Shown: positions 8,483-17,989, numbered from the stretch's first letter. The stretch: DNA of 64,000 bases from DATGKG01 sp963851325 (GCA_963851325.1 CAWKOR010000001.1:2542001-2606000), one strand, 5' to 3'. Numbers and translations: made by a program. Notes: a model not told the origin generated them from the sequence alone.

Positions 8483-9784
8483 TCAGCTTTGCGACAGCTC
8501 GAGCCCGCGTAGCGCGAGGCCGCGTGCGATCGAGGTGAACTCGCTTCCGGTGCGGATTTTCTCTGCACCGAATCGCTCTGCAAAGATCCTCCGCACCACC
8601 GGCACAAACGACGATCCGCCGGTCAGGAAAACGCTGTCGATCGAAGACGGCAAAACCTCCGCCGAGGCCAGCACCCGATCGACGCATTCCGCGATTGCGC
8701 GCAGCTCGCGAGCGATCCAGTTTTCGAAGGCCTCCCGGGTGGCCGGCTTTTCGATTGTTACCGCGCCGTCGGCGAACCGAAAAGTCGTAAGGTCCGCTTC
8801 GGAGAGCGCGAGCTTGGTTTGCTCGACCGATTTGAATAGCGGATATCCCAAATCATTCTCCACGATATGGATGAGCGCGCGGATTTTCTCCGGCGCGAGC
8901 GCCTGATGCTCGAGGTCGCGCATCTTGCTCAGCGTCGCAGGCGCCTTGAGGAACGAAAGGAAGTGCCAGCGTTCCATCTGCGCGTAGAACCAGGTTGGCA
9001 TCGGAAGCACCTGGCCGTAGGGGGTGCGATACTGTGATCCGCGACCGAGTTCCTGTGTGACCAGACGTCGCACAATCTCCCCGTCGAAGGCGTCGCCCGC
9101 GATCGCGACCCCATCGTTGGCGAGAATCTCATAACGATCGTGAGAAGGAGCTGCCGTCGGGGGACGCAGCCGCACAATCGAAAAGTCGCTGGTGCCACCG
9201 CCGAAGTCGGCCACAAGGATCAACTCCTCGCGCGCGATGGTCGAGGCATAATGGTACGCCGCCGCAACTGGCTCGAGCTCGAAGCTAATCTCATTCCAGC
9301 CCGCGCGTCGAATCGCGGCCTCCAGCCTTATGGTCGCGCGTTGATCATCCGCATCATTTTGTGCCGATGAAAAATGCACCGGCCGTCCGACCACAACGCG
9401 TGGCGGCAGCTCGCCGAATTGCTCCTCGGCGACTTTTCGCAGGCGCTGCAGGATCGGTGTAATGAGATCCTCGAGCGAGTAGTAATCACCCATGATGTTG
9501 GTTTCGTCGAAGAGCCGATCGGCGAGAAACGACTTCAGCGATTGGATCAGGCGGCCGTTTGCGCCCGCTTCGACATAATGTTCGATTGCTTCATCTCCCA
9601 CCGATCGCCGCGGCTCGTCGCCATGCGGGTCGGCGGCGAAGAACAGGATCGAGCGCATGGTTTCCGATCGCGAACGCTCGCGACCGGCAGGAAACGCGGC
9701 CAGCGCGACTGAACCGTCCGGTGCGATCGATGCAATTGCGCTATTGGTAGTTCCGAAATCGAGTCCGACTGCTTTTGCGGGCAT
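8483..9784 (-). CDS. YegD-like Hsp70 family protein
   Basis: 433 aa from the ATG at 9784, which has GGGAG 11 nt upstream; an overlapping GTG at 9796 would bury its own ribosome site. The N-terminus VGLDFGTTNSAIA is the phosphate-1 loop of the actin/Hsp70 ATPase. Further motifs are EPVAAAYHYAS, ILVADFGGGTSDFSIV (phosphate-2) and VFLTGGSSFVPVVR (adenosine loop). The protein ends soon after the nucleotide-binding domain and lacks the DnaK substrate-binding domain, as in Escherichia coli YegD. No DnaJ or GrpE gene is adjacent. The client or role is unknown. Confidence 0.88.
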   Translation of the reverse strand: MPAKAVGLDFGTTNSAIASIAPDGSVALAAFPAGRERSRSETMRSILFFAADPHGDEPRRSVGDEAIEHYVEAGANGRLIQSLKSFLADRLFDETNIMGDYYSLEDLITPILQRLRKVAEEQFGELPPRVVVGRPVHFSSAQNDADDQRATIRLEAAIRRAGWNEISFELEPVAAAYHYASTIAREELILVADFGGGTSDFSIVRLRPPTAAPSHDRYEILANDGVAIAGDAFDGEIVRRLVTQELGRGSQYRTPYGQVLPMPTWFYAQMERWHFLSFLKAPATLSKMRDLEHQALAPEKIRALIHIVENDLGYPLFKSVEQTKLALSEADLTTFRFADGAVTIEKPATREAFENWIARELRAIAECVDRVLASAEVLPSSIDSVFLTGGSSFVPVVRRIFAERFGAEKIRTGSEFTSIARGLALRGLELSQS

Positions 9785-10143
9785 GCTGATCACCACTCCC
9801 AGTTGGAGCGCGCCATGATCGACGTGCCTGGCGATCTTGTCAACGTCGACAGCTTTGAGGTAATCTAACCAAACCTTCGGGATGGCTGCAGTTTCGTGCT
9901 TGCCATTTCGGAAACACGAATCGGTTCAGAGTTAATACCCGCACCTCACCCATCGCCCCTCAGGCGTCGCGATGAGCTTGGCGGAATCTTCATGCCCTTG
10001 GCGAATCGCGGTACTAAGCCAAGCGTCGGGACGAAACCTCCGTAAGATCCGCAAACGCAGCAATGAACCTCCTGCTACCTAAACTCAATCGTCTGAGCTA
10101 AAGTTCGAGTACATTCGGCTTAATCACGGAGCATTGCTACCCG
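9785..10143. other. Intergenic region between divergent Hsp70-like and acyl-CoA dehydrogenase genes
   Basis: About 360 bp without a convincing gene. It should hold the divergent promoters of both neighbours. Two weak inverted repeats are visible: TTCGTG...CACGAA around 9894-9919, and CTTGGC...GCCAAG at 9997-10023. Either could be an operator. No clear -35/-10 pair can be assigned by eye. Confidence 0.4.
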
Positions 10144-11331
10144 ATGGATTTTCAATACACGCCTGAACAGGAAGCCTATCGCGCCAAGGTCCGCGCCTGG
10201 CTCGAAGCGAATCAGCCCGGCAAACTCGAATCGTCCGACGCGGACAGCATGGGCGGCGACGATCGCCAATGGAAGCGCCTCAAGGAATGGCACAAACGCC
10301 TCTATCAAGGCGGATGGATGGGGCTCACCTGGCCCAAGGAATTCGGCGGCCAGCAGGCAACCTTTATCGAGCAGGTAATCTTCCAGCAGGAGTTGGGGCG
10401 GCTGAATTTGCCCTTCGGATGCAACGTGCTCGGCGTCATCATGACCGGCCCGGCCCTGATGCAGTGGGGCACCGACGAGCAGAAAAAGCGCTACCTCGAG
10501 CCGATCATCTCGGGCGAGGAGATCTGGTGCGAGGGCATGTCGGAGCCCGGCGCCGGCTCCGACCTCGCCAATATCCAGATGCGCGCGGTGCTCGATGGCG
10601 ACAATTTTATCGTCAATGGGCAGAAGGTCTGGACTACCGTCGCGCACCGCGCCGACTTCTGCCAGCTATTCGTACGTACCGATCCCGATGTACCCAAACA
10701 TAAGGGGATGAGTGCGCTGCTGGTCGACATGAAGTCGCCTGGCGTGGTCGTCAAGCCGCTCAAGCAAATCAGCGGCGACGCCGAGTTCAACGAAATATTC
10801 TTCGAAGATGTGCGGGTGCCGAAAGAAAATCTCCTCGGTCCCGTCAACATGGGGTGGCAGGTATTGGTCTCCACCTTGATGCATGAGCGCATCGGCATCG
10901 GTGAAACCTTGGGCGGCAGCGAGCAGTTGCTTACTCACATTGTCGATCTAGCCAAGCGCAACCAACTCAACGGGAAGCCGGCTTATAATGATCCCGCGGT
11001 TCGCCAGCAGATCGCGCAGTTCGCATGCGAGGTCGCGGCGAAGAAGTACAGTGGCATGCGCAGTCTGACCAAGCGGCTCAAGGGGCAGCCTCCGGGCGCC
11101 GAGGCCTCGATCTCGAAGATGGTATCGACGGAGCTTTCGCAACGGATGGTGAAGTACTCGACGCGATTGCTGGGTGACTATGCGCTCCTGGAGCGGCGTT
11201 CGCCGTTTGCTCCCGATGGCGACTGGTTGCGCAGAATCCTCGCCAGCGAATCGATGACGATCGCGGGTGGCACCTCCGCGGTGCAACGCAACATGATCGG
11301 CGAGCGAATCTTGGGGCTGCCGAAGGGCTAG
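10144..11331 (+). CDS. Acyl-CoA dehydrogenase family protein
   Basis: 395 aa, the usual length for the medium-chain ACAD fold. The N-terminal helical domain begins MDFQYTPEQEAYRAKVRAWL. The flavin-binding strand region has CEGMSEPGAGSDLANIQ and FIVNGQKVWTT, and the C-terminal motif is IAGGTSAVQRNMIGERIL. The SEPGAGSDLA signature and ending place it with FadE-type enzymes acting on CoA thioesters. Substrate class is not readable. It is monocistronic, with a divergent Hsp70-like gene upstream and a strong terminator 27 bp after its stop. GGAG lies 13 nt before the ATG, so its ribosome site is weak. Confidence 0.9.
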   Translation: MDFQYTPEQEAYRAKVRAWLEANQPGKLESSDADSMGGDDRQWKRLKEWHKRLYQGGWMGLTWPKEFGGQQATFIEQVIFQQELGRLNLPFGCNVLGVIMTGPALMQWGTDEQKKRYLEPIISGEEIWCEGMSEPGAGSDLANIQMRAVLDGDNFIVNGQKVWTTVAHRADFCQLFVRTDPDVPKHKGMSALLVDMKSPGVVVKPLKQISGDAEFNEIFFEDVRVPKENLLGPVNMGWQVLVSTLMHERIGIGETLGGSEQLLTHIVDLAKRNQLNGKPAYNDPAVRQQIAQFACEVAAKKYSGMRSLTKRLKGQPPGAEASISKMVSTELSQRMVKYSTRLLGDYALLERRSPFAPDGDWLRRILASESMTIAGGTSAVQRNMIGERILGLPKG

Positions 11332-11357
11332 CCCGCGCGGAAAGATGGTTCATGAGG

Positions 11358-11385
11358 GCGGGCGGCTTCGGTCGCCCGCTTTTTT
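11358..11385 (+). terminator. Rho-independent terminator with UUCG tetraloop
   Basis: A 9-bp stem (GCGGGCGGC against GTCGCCCGC, one G-U pair) is capped by TTCG, giving the very stable C-UUCG-G loop, and is followed directly by six T residues (11380-11385). It ends the acyl-CoA dehydrogenase transcript. This is the clearest intrinsic terminator in the window. Confidence 0.93.
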
Positions 11386-11561
11386 CGTGCCCAGCGCTTT
11401 ACATTGGGCATGGCCGTTTGCTCCTATGTCCACCAACATAATGCAGCTAGGTCGAAGGGCCGTTTCTGTCGCCTGGGCAGAGGGAGGGCACATTCGGCGT
11501 AGTTAGTGATCAGCCCGGACGCGCGTAACGGCGTCCGAGATGCTCGGGAGGTTATCGTCTC

Positions 11562-12902
11562 ATGGGTGGGAAGCTAACCGGCCGTTGGGTGCGTTACTTA
11601 TCTGTCGCGGTAGTCGCGCTCGCGCCATTTTTCTTCGTATCGTTCGCGGATGCCGCCGATGCGCCGTCGCAGGTCAGCGGAGCCGATGTTTCATGGCTCC
11701 TCACATCGTCCGCGCTCGTTCTTATGATGACGATCCCCGGCCTCGCTCTCTTCTATGGCGGATTGGTGCGGCGCAAGAACGTGCTCTCGACGCTGATGCA
11801 GAGTTTTATTCTGGCCGGCGTCATTTCCATCGAATGGGTGCTGTTCGGTTATAGTTTCGCGTTCGCGCCCGGTAACTCGCTCATCGGCGGGCTCGCGTGG
11901 CTCGGGCTTTCGGGTGTGAGTGCGTCGGAACCCTACGCCGGATACTCCGCCACCGTGCCGCATCAGGCATACATGATCTATCAGTGCATGTTCGCGATTA
12001 TCACGCCGGCGCTGATCACCGGCGCGATCGCGGAGCGAATGTCGTTTCGCGGCTTTCTGATGTTCAGCACGCTGTGGGCGATTTTCATTTACAACCCACT
12101 CGCGCATTGGGTATGGGGCGTCGATGGATGGCTCCATCAGCTCGGCGCGCTCGATTTCGCGGGCGGAACCGTGGTGCATATCTCTTCAGGCGTTGCCGCT
12201 TTGGCTGGTGCACTCTTCCTCGGCAAGCGGCTGGGATACGGGCGCGAGCACATGCCGCCGCACAATGTGGTGCTCAGCGTGACCGGGGCGGGACTGTTGT
12301 GGGTCGGATGGTTCGGGTTTAACGCGGGCAGCGCGCTGGCCGCCAATGGCCTCGCGGTTTCGGCATTCGTTGCGACTCATCTTGGCGCGGCGGCCGCGGC
12401 GCTCGGATGGATGTCCGCCGAATGGGCTGCAACCGGAAAGCCAACGGTGCTTGGCGCCGCCAGCGGAGCGGTCGCGGGACTGGTTGCGATTACGCCAGCC
12501 TCGGGATTTGTATCTCCAGTCCCGGCGATCATCATCGGCGTCGCGGCGGGAGTGATTTGTTTTTCAGCGGTGAGAATGAAACATCGCTTCGGCTACGACG
12601 ACGCACTCGACGTGGTCGGCGTTCATGCGGTGGGCGGAATCTTCGGTGCGCTCGCCACCGGACTGTTTGCCAGCGCGCTGGTAAATTCGGCGGGCGCGAA
12701 CGGATTGTTTTATGGCAACCCGCGCCAGCTCGGAATCCAGGCCGTGGGGGTCGTCGCGACGATCGTCTTTTCGTTTGTCGGTAGTTCGATCCTTCTTAAG
12801 CTGACCGATGTGGTGGTCGGGATTCGCGTCAACGACGAAGAGGAACATATGGGCCTCGACCTCAGTCAGCACAACGAGAGCGCCTACGCTGTGGAGGCCT
12901 AG
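11562..12902 (+). CDS. amtB: Ammonium transporter, Amt family
   Basis: 446 aa. It begins with a cleavable signal-like segment (residues about 8-29), then eleven hydrophobic spans as in AmtB. Hallmarks are SWLLTSSALVLMMTIPGLAL and FYGGLVRRKNVLS at the first spans, GTVVHISSGVAALAGA carrying the first pore histidine, and GVHAVGGIFGALATGLFA carrying the second. The ATG has GGGAGG ten bases upstream. It conducts ammonia/ammonium through the inner membrane during nitrogen limitation. A glnK/PII partner, usual next to amtB, is absent here; the neighbours are a small unknown gene and aroA. Confidence 0.95.
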   Translation: MGGKLTGRWVRYLSVAVVALAPFFFVSFADAADAPSQVSGADVSWLLTSSALVLMMTIPGLALFYGGLVRRKNVLSTLMQSFILAGVISIEWVLFGYSFAFAPGNSLIGGLAWLGLSGVSASEPYAGYSATVPHQAYMIYQCMFAIITPALITGAIAERMSFRGFLMFSTLWAIFIYNPLAHWVWGVDGWLHQLGALDFAGGTVVHISSGVAALAGALFLGKRLGYGREHMPPHNVVLSVTGAGLLWVGWFGFNAGSALAANGLAVSAFVATHLGAAAAALGWMSAEWAATGKPTVLGAASGAVAGLVAITPASGFVSPVPAIIIGVAAGVICFSAVRMKHRFGYDDALDVVGVHAVGGIFGALATGLFASALVNSAGANGLFYGNPRQLGIQAVGVVATIVFSFVGSSILLKLTDVVVGIRVNDEEEHMGLDLSQHNESAYAVEA

Positions 12903-12912
12903 CCGACGGGCG

Positions 12913-13161
12913 TTAGCGGTTCTGCATCGTCTGGAACAGGAAGGGTGCCGCCTCGGCCATCATCTCGCCGATGATCTCCGACAGCGGCTTGCTCGGCAGT
13001 GCGAGCTTTTCCGTGAGCCCTCTGATGATGTGGAGGTATTTTTCTTTCGTCTCAGCGCTGATGGCGCTCATTCGGATGTCCTCCATCACCTCGATGTAGC
13101 GGCGGTGAGCATCGTAAATCTGCTGATCGAGCGGGTCGCTGAACTTGTGGCCTCGCGCCAT
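12913..13161 (-). CDS. Small hypothetical protein
   Basis: 82 aa from the ATG with AGGAG about 6 nt upstream; an in-frame GTG at 13179 lies before that site and is less likely. It is charged and helical, with repeated Ile/Met residues (YIEVMEDIRMS, YLHIIRGLTEKL) and no signal, Cys motif or membrane segment. It converges on amtB with a 10-bp gap. No family was recognised. The good ribosome site and clean frame support expression. Confidence 0.5.
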   Translation of the reverse strand: MARGHKFSDPLDQQIYDAHRRYIEVMEDIRMSAISAETKEKYLHIIRGLTEKLALPSKPLSEIIGEMMAEAAPFLFQTMQNR

Positions 13162-13280
13162 GAGCTGCTCCTGCGGCACTGGAAAGATGCTTCAAATATA
13201 GCAATCTGCGCGAAGGCTCAGAACCTGCCCGCCTGGCTCTTTTGAGAAGACCTTTTGACGCGCATAATCTCCCGTCAGAG

Positions 13281-14555
13281 ATGGACGAGATCGAGATAAC
13301 GCCGGTCGCTAAGCCGCTTTCCGCGGTAATCACGGTGCCCGGTTCCAAGAGCATCACGAATCGCGCGCTGCTGATCGCCGCCATGGCAGAAGGCCGATCC
13401 GTGATCGAAAATGTGCTCTTCAGCGACGATACCCAGCGGATGCTGGAGGCCCTCAAGCGGCTCGGCTTCCAGACCGCGATCGAGGAGCGCGAGAAACGGG
13501 TCACCGTCAATGGCTTGGGTGGACAGATTCCGGCTTCGAGCGGCGACCTTGCGATCGGTGGCGCCGGCACCGCGATGCGGTTCCTGATTCCCTTTTTGAC
13601 CCTCGCGCGCGGAAAATTCCGGCTCGACGGGAATCAAAGGATGCGTGAACGCCCGATCGGTCCGCTGCTCGACGCCATGCAGCGCCTCGGAGCGTCGGTG
13701 TATAGCGAGCGCGACAATCGATGTCCGCCTGTGATCGCGGATTCGCGCAATCCGTTTCGAGGGGGCGCCACTCATGTCGACGCCCGAATGTCGTCGCAGT
13801 TCGTTTCCGCGATGCTGATGCCCGCGCCGCTATGGGCGGAGGGGTTGCGCCTTCGGGTCGCCGGCGATGCCGCACGACCGTTTGTCGAAATGACCCTGCG
13901 GATGATGGAGAGCTGGGGCGTCAAGTGGAATATCGATGGCGACACCATCACCATTCCGGGCGGCCAGGCCTATCGCGCGCGTCGATTCGTGGTGGAACCC
14001 GATGCCTCGAGCGCGAGTTACTTCGCTGCGGCCGCCGCGCTATGCGGCGGAACCGTCACCCTGCAGGGCCTCAGCGCCAATTCGGTTCAGGGCGACATCG
14101 CTTTTCTGACCGTGCTGCAACAGATGGGTGCGCGGGTGAAGTGGAATAGCGATTCGGTCGAGGTGACGGGAGCGGGCCAATTGCGCGGAGTCGACGTTGC
14201 CATGAACGGGATGCCCGACATGGTGGCCACGCTCGCCGCGATCGCGCCGTTTGCGACCTCGGCGACGCGCATCCGCAAGGTCGAGTTCATTCGCCATCAT
14301 GAGAGCGACCGGCTGCGTTCGATCGCCGCAGAATTGCGCAGATTGGGCGCGAGTACTTCCGACCTCGACGACGGCCTGGAGATTCTGCCGGCGCGGCTGC
14401 GAGGCGCGAGCATCGAGACCTACGACGATCATCGCATCGCGATGGCATTTTCGGTGGTCGGCCTGAGAATCCCGGCGGTGAAGATTCAGAATCCTGGATG
14501 CGTCTCGAAGACCTTCCCTGAGTTTTTCACGAAGCTCGCTAGTCTTTCCGCCTGA
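13281..14555 (+). CDS. aroA: 3-phosphoshikimate 1-carboxyvinyltransferase (EPSP synthase)
   Basis: 424 aa from the ATG; a TTG 39 bp upstream is less likely. It catalyses transfer of enolpyruvate from PEP to shikimate-3-phosphate in the chorismate pathway. The inverse alpha-beta barrel motifs are visible: VPGSKSITNRALLIAA, GNQRMRERPIGPL, a DMVATLAAIAPFA segment, IRHHESDRL, and DDHRIAMAFSV near the end. The PEP loop, usually GNAGTAMRP, reads GGAGTAMRF, so the Asn and the Pro at the glyphosate-sensitive position are replaced, as in divergent classes. One base separates it from the next gene, so the two are probably co-transcribed. Confidence 0.95.
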   Translation: MDEIEITPVAKPLSAVITVPGSKSITNRALLIAAMAEGRSVIENVLFSDDTQRMLEALKRLGFQTAIEEREKRVTVNGLGGQIPASSGDLAIGGAGTAMRFLIPFLTLARGKFRLDGNQRMRERPIGPLLDAMQRLGASVYSERDNRCPPVIADSRNPFRGGATHVDARMSSQFVSAMLMPAPLWAEGLRLRVAGDAARPFVEMTLRMMESWGVKWNIDGDTITIPGGQAYRARRFVVEPDASSASYFAAAAALCGGTVTLQGLSANSVQGDIAFLTVLQQMGARVKWNSDSVEVTGAGQLRGVDVAMNGMPDMVATLAAIAPFATSATRIRKVEFIRHHESDRLRSIAAELRRLGASTSDLDDGLEILPARLRGASIETYDDHRIAMAFSVVGLRIPAVKIQNPGCVSKTFPEFFTKLASLSA

Positions 14556-14556
14556 G

Positions 14557-15045
14557 ATGACGATACGCGATGCGACCGCGAGTGATCTCTCGACGATCGT
14601 TGCGATTTACAATGCTGCGATTCCAGGGAGGATGGCGACCGCAGACCTCCAAGCCGTCAGTGTCGATTCACGGCGCGCGTGGTTTGCCGAGCATTCGCCG
14701 GATTCGCGGCCCTTGTGGGTCATCGAGGATGGGACTGCCATTAGAGGATGGCTCAGCTTCCAATCCTTCTATGGACGTCCCGCGTATCGTGCGACCGCCG
14801 AACTCAGCGTCTACGTTGCACCCGACGCGCATCGCCGTGGCTATGCGCGAAAGTTGGTTGCCGAGGCCATTCGGCGCGCGCCGGAGTTCGGGCTCCGAAC
14901 GCTGCTCGGATTCATCTTCAGCCACAACGGACCGAGCCTCACGCTGTTCAAGGGCTTCGGCTTCGAGATGTGGGCTCATCTCCCGCGAGTCGCGGAACTA
15001 GACGGCATCGAACGCGATTTGATGATTCTCGGCCGCCGGCTCTAG
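14557..15045 (+). CDS. GNAT acetyltransferase, phosphinothricin N-acetyltransferase-like
   Basis: 162 aa. It matches the Pat/MnaT branch of GNAT enzymes: MTIRDATASDLSTIVAIYN at the N-terminus, GWLSFQSFYGRPAYRATAE, ELSVYVAP, and the acetyl-CoA loop DAHRRGYARKLVAEAI (R-x-x-G-x-A), then FIFSHNGPSLTLFKGFGF. Relatives acetylate methionine sulfoximine, methionine sulfone or phosphinothricin; the natural substrate here is unknown. It starts one base after the aroA stop, so translation is probably coupled. No separate ribosome site is evident. Confidence 0.88.
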   Translation: MTIRDATASDLSTIVAIYNAAIPGRMATADLQAVSVDSRRAWFAEHSPDSRPLWVIEDGTAIRGWLSFQSFYGRPAYRATAELSVYVAPDAHRRGYARKLVAEAIRRAPEFGLRTLLGFIFSHNGPSLTLFKGFGFEMWAHLPRVAELDGIERDLMILGRRL

Positions 15046-15049
15046 CGCG

Positions 15050-16006
15050 TCACTGACGCTGCACCGACGGGATCACTTCTTCCGCGAAGGACTGGAATTC
15101 GTCGTCGACGAGAATCGGCCACCGAAGGCTGAAGATGAAGTGCGTGACGCCCACCGTGCGATACTGCTCGACCTTGTCAAGGCATTCGTCCTTGCCGCCC
15201 ATCATGATGCGATCGCGAACCTGCTCAGGAGTTCCGCCGGTCATGCTTGCCACGGTGGCCGCGATCATCTGCTCGCGATCTTTGGGGGCCTTGTAGCACA
15301 GCGGCATCATGATGGTCTTCTCGATCTCGTCAGTGTTGCGCCCGACCGTGTCGCCATGGCGTTCGATGACACCGATGAGACGCTTCATTTCGGCGGGATT
15401 CGCGAACATCGTGTTCCACAGGTCAGCGTGCTTCGCGACGATCTTCAACAAACCCTTCTCGCCGCGGCCGCCGATCATGATCGGAATGTGCGGCTTCTGG
15501 AGCGGCTTCGGATTGCAGACCGCGTCGACCACCTTATAGTGCTTGCCGTCGAGCGAGGTTTTCTCCTGGGTGAACATCCCTTTGATGATTTGACACGACT
15601 CATCGAGCGCGCGGAGGCGGCCGCCGATGGTTTTGAAATCGATGCCGAAGCTTCGATGCTCGAGCTCGTACCAACCCGCGCCGAGGCCCAGGTTCAGCCT
15701 TCCGCCGCTTGCGTGGTCGAGAGTGGCTGCCATCTTCGCGGTAAGGCACGGATTTCGGTAGGTGTTGCTGTTAACCATCGCGCCGATGCGCGCGCGTTTG
15801 GTGTGCTGGCTAAGCGCGCTTAGCAGCGTCCAGTTTTCCATGCATGGTCCGGCAGGATCGGGCGTGAAGATGGGATAGAAGTGATCGAATGCCCACAAAG
15901 AATCGTAGCCCCACGCGTCCGCGTTGCGCCAGAAGTCGCGCATCCGCTCCCAAGTGACATTCTGTTGTCCGGATTGGAATCCAAATCGAATCGGATGGGT
16001 AGCCAT
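15050..16006 (-). CDS. LLM-class flavin/F420-dependent oxidoreductase
   Basis: 318 aa from the ATG with GGAG eight bases upstream. It has the TIM-barrel pattern of luciferase-like monooxygenases: RFGFQSGQQNVTWERM, WGYDSLWAFDHFYP, then ASGGRLNLGLGAGWYELEH and IPIMIGGRGEKGLLKIVAKH. The GAGW-x-x-x-EH run is typical of F420-dependent members (TIGR03560-like), so F420 is a likelier cofactor than FMN (inference). It stands between the convergent acetyltransferase gene and the atp cluster. The substrate is unknown. Confidence 0.88.
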   Translation of the reverse strand: MATHPIRFGFQSGQQNVTWERMRDFWRNADAWGYDSLWAFDHFYPIFTPDPAGPCMENWTLLSALSQHTKRARIGAMVNSNTYRNPCLTAKMAATLDHASGGRLNLGLGAGWYELEHRSFGIDFKTIGGRLRALDESCQIIKGMFTQEKTSLDGKHYKVVDAVCNPKPLQKPHIPIMIGGRGEKGLLKIVAKHADLWNTMFANPAEMKRLIGVIERHGDTVGRNTDEIEKTIMMPLCYKAPKDREQMIAATVASMTGGTPEQVRDRIMMGGKDECLDKVEQYRTVGVTHFIFSLRWPILVDDEFQSFAEEVIPSVQRQ

Positions 16007-16103
16007 TTGTGTGCTCCGTAATGGCACAGGCTTAGCCCGCGACCAGGAGAAAGAGCAAACCCACCAGCCGAAGCCGGTGCTGCAAGGAGCACGCAGTGAC
16101 CGA

Positions 16104-16526
16104 TCAGTGGGCGGAGCGCAGTTCGGTGGCGGCGCGATGACGTGCCCGCGCCAGCATCAACTCGTGTTGCTTGGCCTCGAATCCCTCTTCGTACATGCTG
16201 AGCATAGAGATTTCGCTCTCCATCTCGCGAAGGAATCCTTCCACCCCGCCGACATCGATGGTCTCCGGGCCCTCAGCGCTATCGGCCAGAATCGTCATCT
16301 TGCCATCTTTGACTTCGGCTAGTCCGCCCGCCACCACGTAGTAGCGCATCGCGCCGCCGGGCAGTTTGATTTCGACGATTCCCGGAATCAACGAGGTTAT
16401 GAAGTTGATGTGATTAGCCAGCACGCCGAATTGGCCGATCGGATTCCATGCGGTGACTTCCTCGACCTCGCCCTGGTAGGCGATGCCGGTTGGAGTGACC
16501 AGCTCGACGGTAAACGTTTCGGCCAT
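16104..16526 (-). CDS. atpC: ATP synthase F1 subunit epsilon
   Basis: 140 aa. The start is the ATG overlapping the atpD stop codon in TAATG, which gives MAETFTVELVTPTGIAY, the normal epsilon N-terminus; longer in-frame starts run through atpD. The beta-sandwich shows GQFGVLANHINFITSLIPG and YYVVAGGLAEV, followed by the C-terminal helical hairpin. It is part of the central stalk and links rotation to the F1 head. It is the last gene of the cluster. Confidence 0.95.
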   Translation of the reverse strand: MAETFTVELVTPTGIAYQGEVEEVTAWNPIGQFGVLANHINFITSLIPGIVEIKLPGGAMRYYVVAGGLAEVKDGKMTILADSAEGPETIDVGGVEGFLREMESEISMLSMYEEGFEAKQHELMLARARHRAATELRSAH

Positions 16527-17953
16527 TAACGGGCTTCGCCGCGAGCCAGGCGCTCGGCCTTCTCGCGCGCATCCTGGATGTTGCCGACCAGATAAAAAGC
16601 CTGCTCCGGCATGTCGTCGCATTTGCCGTCGAGGATTTCCTTGAAGCCCGCCACCGTTTCCATGCGCGGCACATACTTGCCAGGCAAGTTGGTAAACACC
16701 TCGGCGACAAAGAAGGCCTGGCTCAGGAATCGCTCGATGCGGCGCGCGCGCGAGACCACCAGTTTGTCCTCGGCGGACAGTTCATCCATCCCGAGGATCG
16801 CGATGATGTCCTGGAGATCCTTGTAGCGCTGCAGGATCGCCTGCACTCCGCGCGCGACGTCATAGTGCTCCTGGCCGACGACCTGGGGATCGAGAATTCG
16901 CGAGGTCGACGCCAGTGGATCAACCGCCGGATAGATTCCCTTCTCGTAGACTTTCCGATCGAGCTGGGTGACCGCGTCCAGATGCGTATAGGTCGTCGCG
17001 ACCGCGGGGTCGGTGTAGTCATCGGCAGGGACGAAGATCGCCTGCACCGAGGTGATCGCACCTTTCTTGGTCGAGGTGATGCGCTCCTGCAAACCGCCGG
17101 TATCGGTGCCGAGAGTCGGCTGATATCCGACCGCGCTCGGCAGACGCCCGAGTAGCGCGGACACTTCCGAGTTAGCCTGCACAAAGCGGAAAATGTTGTC
17201 GACGAAGAACAGCACGTCCTTGCCTTCCTCGTCGCGGAAATACTCTGCTACCGTGACTCCGGTCAGCGCGACCCGTGCGCGCGCCCCGGGCGGCTCATTC
17301 ATCTGGCCATACACCAGCGCGGTTTTCGCGAGGACGCCAGACTCCGCGAGTTCGCGATAGAGATCGTTGCCCTCGCGCGAGCGCTCACCAACACCGGCGA
17401 ACACCGACACGCCACCATGCTGTTTGGCGACGTTGTTGATCAACTCCTGGATGGTGACGGTCTTGCCCACGCCGGCGCCGCCGAAGAGTCCGATCTTGCC
17501 GCCGCGTACGTAGGGGCAAATGAGATCGACGACCTTGATGCCGGTCTCGAGGATTTCCACTTCTGCGGTCTGATCTTCAAACGACGGCGCATCGCGATGA
17601 ATCGGCATCATTCGCGAACCATCGATGGGTCCTTTTCCATCGACGGCCTGTCCGATCACATTCATCAGCCGCCCGAGGGTCTGCGGGCCGACCGGGATCG
17701 CGATGGCTTTTCCGGTGTCCTGCACCGCCATCCCGCGCACGAGGCCGTCGGTGGTGTCCATCGCGATGCATCGCACGGTGTTCTCACCAAGATGCTGCGC
17801 AACCTCGAGCACGAGGTTCCATTGCTCGTCACTGACCGAGGGATTGGAAACCCGCAGGGCATTGAGGATCGGTGGCAACCCGCCGCCCCGAAATTCGACG
17901 TCGACAACGTTGCCGAGAACCTGATTGATGTTTCCGTTTGCTTGCTCAGCCAT
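16526..17953 (-). CDS. atpD: ATP synthase F1 subunit beta
   Basis: 475 aa, normal length. It is the catalytic subunit that makes or hydrolyses ATP in the F1 head. Visible motifs are the Walker A loop GLFGGAGVGKTV, the GERSREGNDLY segment with the catalytic Glu and Arg, ALVYGQMNEPPGARARV, the DVLFFVDNIFRF Walker B region and the DELSEED-like DELSAEDKL near the C-terminus. It lies 36 bp after atpG and overlaps atpC by one base. Confidence 0.98.
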   Translation of the reverse strand: MAEQANGNINQVLGNVVDVEFRGGGLPPILNALRVSNPSVSDEQWNLVLEVAQHLGENTVRCIAMDTTDGLVRGMAVQDTGKAIAIPVGPQTLGRLMNVIGQAVDGKGPIDGSRMMPIHRDAPSFEDQTAEVEILETGIKVVDLICPYVRGGKIGLFGGAGVGKTVTIQELINNVAKQHGGVSVFAGVGERSREGNDLYRELAESGVLAKTALVYGQMNEPPGARARVALTGVTVAEYFRDEEGKDVLFFVDNIFRFVQANSEVSALLGRLPSAVGYQPTLGTDTGGLQERITSTKKGAITSVQAIFVPADDYTDPAVATTYTHLDAVTQLDRKVYEKGIYPAVDPLASTSRILDPQVVGQEHYDVARGVQAILQRYKDLQDIIAILGMDELSAEDKLVVSRARRIERFLSQAFFVAEVFTNLPGKYVPRMETVAGFKEILDGKCDDMPEQAFYLVGNIQDAREKAERLARGEAR

Positions 17954-17989
17954 AGAAATAGTGTGGGTTTTCCCCCGGCGAAATTTCTT

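Noticed and set aside
11395..11425. Possible sigma-54 promoter before amtB (GGGCATGGCCGTTTGC)
   Set aside because: GG and GC are present, but no pair has the required 10-nt spacing.
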